Under the pieces are notes generated by a model. The model was given only the letters and a program-made list of their open reading frames with translations, searched no databases and was not told where the DNA came from. DNA of 64,000 nt from CAVZVW01 sp963778845 (GTDB taxonomy: Bacteria; Actinomycetota; Actinomycetes; Actinomycetales; Kineosporiaceae), in contig CAVZVW010000009.1 in the NCBI GenBank assembly GCA_963778845.1, positions 1,364,001-1,428,000 on the forward strand, in the 5' to 3' direction. Positions 59,474 through 64,000 of the stretch are shown here, piece after piece. How positions within the stretch are numbered: the stretch's first letter is position 1; each line of letters starts with the position of its first letter. Both the position numbers and the translations under genes were made by a program.

Positions 59474-60803
59474 TCACGGGCGGCGACGCGGGGCCCGTCG
59501 TCGTCCGGCGCCGCCACCCGCCCGAACAGCGAGGCGACGACGCAGGGGCGACGCGCCGGAGGCGACGCCGACCGCGACCAGCGCCCCAGCGGCCACCTCG
59601 GCGGCGAACACCAGCGCGCACGCCAGCACTGATGGTCCGGTGTGAGCCAGCCTCCCGGGCCCCACCGGGCCGGTCGCAAGCCAGCTGCACGACGCCGAGC
59701 CCCACCCCGGCCAGGCAGGCGCTGCCGAGCACGTCACCGAGGGCGGCGAGGCGGCTCAGACCGCCCCGACGCGCGATGACGACCCCGGCGAGCACCCCCG
59801 CCAGCGCGGGTGCAGCGAGCACGGCCAACGCCGCTGCAGGCAGCGGACCCGCACCCGGCAACGCGCCGAGCAGCGGCACAGCCGGCAGCGGGCCCGGGAC
59901 GGATGCCGCAGCGGTGAACGACGTGCCGGCACCCATGGCGAAGCCCGGCCCGGCGGCCAGGGCCGCCGCCCACACCGACGAGGTCGGGAAGGTAGGCGAG
60001 CTGGACGACGAGCAGCACCGCCGTGCCGACCGCGCCAGGTGCCAACGCGCGATGCACCAGGAGCACCCGCTCGTGGCCCGCGACGAGCGCGCCGGCCACG
60101 AGGAGCGCCCCGCACGCGAGCTGGGTCACGACGGCCACGAGGGCCGGCCGTGCCCACCGCCGCGGGGCGGCGGGGAGGCGGACGGCGTCGGCGAGCCACG
60201 AGGCCAGACCCACGACCCCTGCGCCTGCACCCGCCGAAGCGGTAGGCGGCCGCACCGCACCCGGCGCCCAGGCCGGCGACGGCCAGCGACCCGAGAAGCA
60301 CCTGCCACGTCACGGCCCGCGCGGCCGGCGTGCCCGCCTGCGCGGCCAGCCCGAGCAGCACGGCGAACCCGGAGTAGACGGCGAGGAAGGCTCCCGACCG
60401 CCCGCGCCGGCGGCCAGGACGGCTCGGCCAGGCTGAAGCCCGCGGCGATGCGGTCCCCGCGGGGGTCGAGAACCCTCGCAAGGCGCCGTCCGGCGAACCA
60501 GCAGGCTGTGAGGGGCACGGCGGTGAGCCCCATCGGCAGCAGGCCCACGACGCCGTGCGCGACGTGCAGCGGCGCGTGCTGGGCGAGCAGCCACGCCTGG
60601 ACCGCGAGCGCCACCACCTGGGGCCACGACGTCCCGGTACCCCCGCCGGTGACCCACGCGGCGACTGCCGGTGCCACGATCACGACCAGTGCGGCGACCA
60701 CCGCCTGCAGCGCGGCGAGCGCACCGGACCCGAGAGGCGATCGCAGCGGCGCCGCGGCGTCGCGCGTGGCCGGGCGGTCGGTGAGGAGGCTCATCGTCAC
60801 CAT
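59474..60803 (-). CDS. DUF6350 (PerM-like) membrane protein (about four frameshifts)
   Basis: A multi-pass membrane protein of about 440 residues in pieces. The ATG at 60803 or 60794 opens with MSLLTDRPATRDAAAPLRSP; hydrophobic parts follow in four frames: VVAALVVIVAPAVAAWVTGG, GLLPMGLTAVPLTACWFAGR; FLAVYSGFAVLLGLAAQAG; LVAVVTQLACGALLVAGALV, VGTAVLLVVQLAYLPDLV; and MWAAALAAGPGFAMGAGTSF, LLGALPGAGPLPAAALAVLA; and finally VLACALVFAAEVAAGALVAV. The ALAAGPGFAMGAGTSFT and VQLAYLPD motifs are typical of DUF6350, linked to cell division in mycobacteria (PerM). Shifts fall near 60415, 60240, 59970 and 59650. The true C-terminus is uncertain because of the adjacent repeat. Confidence 0.75.
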
Positions 60804-60920
60804 GGTCGCCCGCCCCGGTCGCGGACGACGTCCCGACGCGCCGCGAGAGACGCCACGACGCGCGGGCACAATGTGTGCGCGACGGACTGCGCCGCGGGGT
60901 GGATCGACGAGAGGCCGGGC

Positions 60921-61619
60921 ATGAGCGACTACGGCACACCGGGCGGCTGGCCCGCGCAGGCACAGCCAGAGCCGAGCCCGTGGCAGCGCCGCAGGGGTGT
61001 CGTCATCGCCGGCGGGGTCGCTGCGGCGGTCGCCGCGACCTTGGTCGGTTACGCCCTCGGCGGCGGCTTCGGAGGTGGCGGGTCCGGCGCGACCGCCGGG
61101 CCCTCGACGTCCACCACGCCGACGGGCACCTCGGCGGCGCCCTCGGCGAGCACGCACACCCCGGCAACATCGACATCGAAGCCCCCGTCGACGACGCCAC
61201 CGCCCACGCACTCCGGCTACGTGCAGAACCCCACGGCCGCCGCCGGCTACGACTTCGGCCTCGTGCACAAGGTGCGCAAGGTGGGCGGTCACTATGTGAT
61301 CACCCTCGACCGGGCGGTCTGGCTCACGGGGACGGCCGCGACGAAGTACTACGACGCCCACCCGACGATGGAGCGCCTGGACTATGCAGTGTCCAATGCG
61401 AACCCCCTGCTGCGGGACTTCACGATCGCCGGCGGGGCGGAGCTGTACGGCTCACAGCTCCTCGGCCCCGGAAACGGCCTGCAGACGGCGTCGATCACCC
61501 CGGCGCAGCTCTCGACGAGGGTCGCCGCCCTGCCGGTGGGCACCGTGCTGGTGTGGCTTCGCCATGTGGGCGGCATCAACGGGCCGGTGACCTACCTGGC
61601 CGAGCAGTACGTGCCCTGA
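60921..61619 (+). CDS. Membrane-anchored protein with extracellular domain
   Basis: A 232-residue protein from the ATG at 60921. It has a short Pro/Gln-rich cytoplasmic part, one membrane segment (GVVIAGGVAAAVAATLVGYA, about 28-47), a long Gly/Ser/Thr/Pro-rich linker (50-105), and an extracellular domain (110-232) with YDFGLVHKVRKVGGHYVITL, DRAVWLTGTAA and GTVLVWLRHVGGINGPVTYL. I do not recognise the domain. The linker suggests it reaches through the cell wall. It is followed by a strong terminator hairpin. Confidence 0.7.
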   Translation: MSDYGTPGGWPAQAQPEPSPWQRRRGVVIAGGVAAAVAATLVGYALGGGFGGGGSGATAGPSTSTTPTGTSAAPSASTHTPATSTSKPPSTTPPPTHSGYVQNPTAAAGYDFGLVHKVRKVGGHYVITLDRAVWLTGTAATKYYDAHPTMERLDYAVSNANPLLRDFTIAGGAELYGSQLLGPGNGLQTASITPAQLSTRVAALPVGTVLVWLRHVGGINGPVTYLAEQYVP

Positions 61620-61632
61620 CGCCTTTCGTCGC

Positions 61633-61674
61633 GACGAAGGGCCCCCGGCGAACGGTCACCGGGGGCCCTTCGTC
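61633..61674. terminator. Bidirectional terminator hairpin
   Basis: A perfect 16-bp stem: 61633-61648 (GACGAAGGGCCCCCGG) and 61659-61674 (CCGGGGGCCCTTCGTC), loop of 10 bases, 13 bases after the stop of the membrane-anchored protein and 41 bases before the end of the convergent permease gene. No T-run follows, as is common in high-GC actinobacteria. Confidence 0.75.
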
Positions 61675-61715
61675 ACCGCGGACGTGCTCGGCCGGGGGTC
61701 GCCCGGCCGCTCAGG

Positions 61716-63384
61716 TCACGCCTTGTCGTGCTCGCCGGTGAGGTAGCCCTTGTGCTCGTGCTCGAGGGCGATCTCGTCGGCCGACGACACACCGGCGGGA
61801 AGGTTGATCGTGTTCTTCGGGCCGGTGAACCACTTCTTGGCCGAGAGGTGCCAGCCGATCCACAGCAGGATCAGCGCGCCGATGACGACGATCGGGGTGT
61901 AGTTGACCGCGGTCCAGGCGAAGTCGCTCTTCCCGTCGGTCTTGTGACCCGGGATCGCCCTGCGGTGTGTACGGCAGCAGGAAGTAGACCGAGGTGATCG
62001 ACGATCTCCGCGACGGCGATAGGGCCATCCACTTGTACTTGTTGCCCAGCGTCCACGGGCCCGGGCTGGAACGCGTCGCCTTGCCGCCAGCCGCAGCCAG
62101 ATCGGGATGGCGAAGGCGACGTACAGGCCGATGACCCCGATCGAGACGACGGCGTAGAAGGCCACCGGCGCCCCGTTCGGGGCCTTGTACAGCGCCGGCA
62201 GGGTGAGGACCACGCCGGCGACGCCAGAGGCGATGACCGCGTTGCGCGGGGTGCCGTTGACGTTGACCTTGGCCCAGAGCCTGGCACCGGGGACGGCGCC
62301 GTCACGGCTGAAGGCGAACAGCATCCGCGAGCACGACGTCGTGCAGGCGACCGTGCAGTAGATCTGCCCGCTCATGCTGATGAAGATCACCAGCTTGAAC
62401 AGGGCCGGGGTCAGCGCGCGTCGACGAGGACGGCGAGGACCGAGCCGCCGCCGTAGGGGTTCTTGGCAGGGTCGAAGGAGTTGATGACGTCGGTGTTCGT
62501 GGCCGCGAACAGGAAGGCCAGCAGCAGGATCCAGCCGCCGATCGCGGAGTAGACGATCGACTGCCAGAGGCCCCTGGCAGCCTCGTTCGCCGCGCCCTGC
62601 GTCTCCTCGGACAGGTGGGCCGAGGCGTCGTAGCCGGTGATCGTGTACTGGGTGAGCAGGAAGCCCAGCGGCAGCACGTAGAACCAGAACCCGATGCCGT
62701 GGGTGCGTGCCGAAGCCGGAGTTGTTGATCCGCTCGGTGAACACGAACGTTGAAGCTCTGGTGGTTGTCCGGGGCGAAGATCAGGATGAGCACGACGATC
62801 GACGCGCCGAAGACGTGCCACCACACGGACACGTTGTTGATCACCGCCAGCAGGTGCGAGCTGAAGATGTTCACCGAGGTCACGAGGACCATGAGCACGA
62901 TGAACCAGAAGAACTGCTGGTGCAGGTAGTCCCCGCTGAGGAAGCCGCGTCGACGTAGCTGGCTGAGAACGCGCCGATGCAGCGTGTTCAGGTAGATGGC
63001 GGCGCCGTAGGCGACCGAGGCCAGGATCGCGATGAGGCCGATGAGGTTGAGCCAGCCCGTGTAGTAGCCGGCCTTCACCCCGCCCAGCTTGCTCGCCCAC
63101 CAGTAGATGCCGCCCGACGTCGGGTAGGCCGAGACCAGCTCCGACATGCAGAAGCCGATGATCAGGATGAACAGCGAGATGAACGGCCACCCGATCGAGA
63201 TGGCGATCGGCCCGCCGTTGTTCCACGCCTGGCCGAACGTGGTGAAGCAGCCGGCCAGGATCGAGATGATCGAGAACGAGATGGCGAAGTTCGAGAAGCC
63301 CGACCAGCTGCGGTGCAGCTCCTGCTTGTAGCCCAGCTCCGCAAGGCGTCGTTCGTCGTCGTTGAGCTGACTGAGGTCAGTCAC
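61716..63384 (-). CDS. APC-family amino acid/GABA permease (many frameshifts)
   Basis: A 12-segment amino acid permease of about 550 residues, heavily broken. The GTG at 63384 (VTDLSQLNDDERRLAELGYK) is supported by GGAGG eight bases upstream. The intact N-terminal part has SNFAISFSIISILAGCFTTF, GIYWWASKLGGVKAGYYTGW and VTSVNIFSSHLLAVINNVSV. Later parts, in other frames, are VFTERINNSGFG, VLPLGFLLTQYTITGYDASA with HLSEETQGAANEAARGLWQS, then ISMSGQIYCTVACTTSCSRM and FSRDGAVPGARLW, and the end SDFAWTAVNYTPIVVIGALI. Shifts occur near 62745, 62710, 62420, 62070, 62040, 61990 and 61970, perhaps one near 62950. The HLSEET motif fits GABA/amino acid permeases. Confidence 0.78.
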
Positions 63385-63458
63385 TGTCGTGTCCTCCAAC
63401 GGGGGTGCGAGTAAGGGGAGTGCAGGCCCGGCGTGGCACCGCCGCGCCGGTCGTGCCG

Positions 63459-64000
63459 TCAGTCAGGTCGTATCGCCTCCTCGAGAAGGTCCTCGAAGAG
63501 CGGGTCGTCGAACTCCGCGACCGCTCGCTCGTACTTCTCCATCCCCCAGGACCAGAAGTCGAAGTCGAGGCTGCTCGCGCCGTCCTGGATGGCCGCCCAC
63601 AGCGTCCATCCGTACTTCGACATCAGGCCGAGCAGCCGGGCGCGGGCGACCTTGTGCCGCAGCGGCCGGCCGTAGTACAGCTCCACGAGCATGCCCAGGT
63701 GCTCCAGCGACAGGTCCGACTCGCTCCAGATGTTGCCGAGCTCGAAACAGGCGTCGTTGTTGCCGGAGTACTCGTAGTCGATGAGCCAGACGCGCTCGCC
63801 GTCGTCGATCATGTTCCCCGCGAGCAGGTCGTTGTTGCACGGGACGAGGCCCTCCTCGCGCACGGCGAGGGCCTCGCGGATCCGCTCGACCAGCGGCGCG
63901 AACTCCCGGTAGCGGTCCGGCAGCCGGAAGCCGTGCTCGTCGCACGATGCGCAGGTAGTCCCGCTGCACAGCGAACATGTCGAAGTCGCCGACGAAGCGC
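63459..64000 (-). CDS. Choline/ethanolamine kinase-like phosphotransferase (partial, one frameshift)
   Basis: Truncated by the window edge, so the N-terminus is missing. The visible part starts with GDFDMFAVQRDYLRIV; after an extra base near 63942 it continues as DEHGFRLPDRYREFAPLVER, then REEGLVPCNNDLLAGNMIDD and VWLIDYEYSGNNDACFELGN. The HXD/N Brenner-type motif (CNNDLLAGN) and DYEYSG match choline kinase and related aminoglycoside-type phosphotransferases. The C-terminus EDLLEEAIRPD ends at 63459. It lies just upstream of the permease in the same direction, 74 bases apart, so the pair may serve uptake and phosphorylation of an amine. Confidence 0.78.
   Translation of the reverse strand, partial: ASSATSTCSLCSGTTCASCDEHGFRLPDRYREFAPLVERIREALAVREEGLVPCNNDLLAGNMIDDGERVWLIDYEYSGNNDACFELGNIWSESDLSLEHLGMLVELYYGRPLRHKVARARLLGLMSKYGWTLWAAIQDGASSLDFDFWSWGMEKYERAVAEFDDPLFEDLLEEAIRPD

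Noticed and set aside
1..64000. tRNA, rRNA, CRISPR array, insertion sequence or prophage.
   Set aside because: No cloverleaf-like segments, spacer-repeat arrays, transposase, integrase or phage proteins were recognised on either strand. The tandem repeats have no spacers and are too few for CRISPR.

Overview
The window is about 64 kb of very GC-rich DNA with short intergenic gaps, GTG/TTG starts and many 4-base ATGA/GTGA stop-start overlaps. The gene content points to an actinobacterium, probably in or near Micrococcales: glnX-glnH-pknG, DUF3017 after purH, a DUF6350 gene beside purN, a dimeric-type NADP isocitrate dehydrogenase and a BmpA-type nucleoside ABC transporter. The placement is an inference from gene families. 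No rRNA, tRNA, CRISPR array, phage or insertion sequence is visible.

Layout. (1) 0-2.4 kb: a YjjI glycyl-radical enzyme and its YjjW activase. (2) 2.5-11.0 kb: a nucleoside uptake and salvage operon reading leftward (BMP lipoprotein, ABC ATPase, two permeases, cytidine deaminase, thymidine phosphorylase, DUF202, adenosine deaminase), preceded by an M20 amidohydrolase and a methylmalonyl-CoA mutase large subunit. (3) 14.4-20.7 kb: mannose-1-P guanylyltransferase, a D,D-carboxypeptidase, a YihY protein, a 2'-5' RNA ligase-like protein, trpS and an epoxide-hydrolase-like enzyme. (4) 20.9-30 kb, rightward: two Gfo/Idh/MocA oxidoreductases, an alpha/beta hydrolase, a class I amidotransferase-like protein with a CysRS-type tail, a LysR regulator, an MFS transporter and manA. 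(5) 30-42.5 kb: a HMA/membrane/cupredoxin metal protein, a second M20 hydrolase, a one-carbon operon (glyA, folD, FAD oxidoreductase) with a possible ZTP-type leader, an EamA transporter, icd, a lipoprotein and mdh. (6) 42.5-55.3 kb: one leftward run of ten genes around PknG (TelA family, unknown, AAA+ ATPase, GlnX, GlnH-like, coiled-coil protein, PknG, PP2C, VWA, zinc-ribbon/FHA). (7) 55.5-61.6 kb: a PaiB-like protein, DUF3017, purH, purN, DUF6350 and two small membrane or secreted proteins. (8) 61.7-64 kb: an amino acid permease and a choline-kinase-like phosphotransferase cut by the window edge.

The most interesting part is the PknG run. In mycobacteria PknG works with GlnX and GlnH in amino acid sensing. 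Here that core sits in a much larger, translationally coupled set with a matching PP2C phosphatase, an FHA reader, a VWA protein, an AAA+ ATPase and a TelA-family protein. The kinase, phosphatase and FHA protein all carry small four-Cys zinc ribbons. This looks like one signalling system.

Two properties affect the whole annotation. First, many genes, including essential ones (glyA, folD, icd, purH), are interrupted by single-base shifts, almost always one extra base and dense after 33 kb. I treat these as probable sequence errors, so the coordinates span the reconstructed gene. Second, the DNA is rich in short tandem repeats of 13-16 bp at gene ends and in linkers, and two nearly identical 53-bp palindromes sit between convergent genes 18 kb apart.
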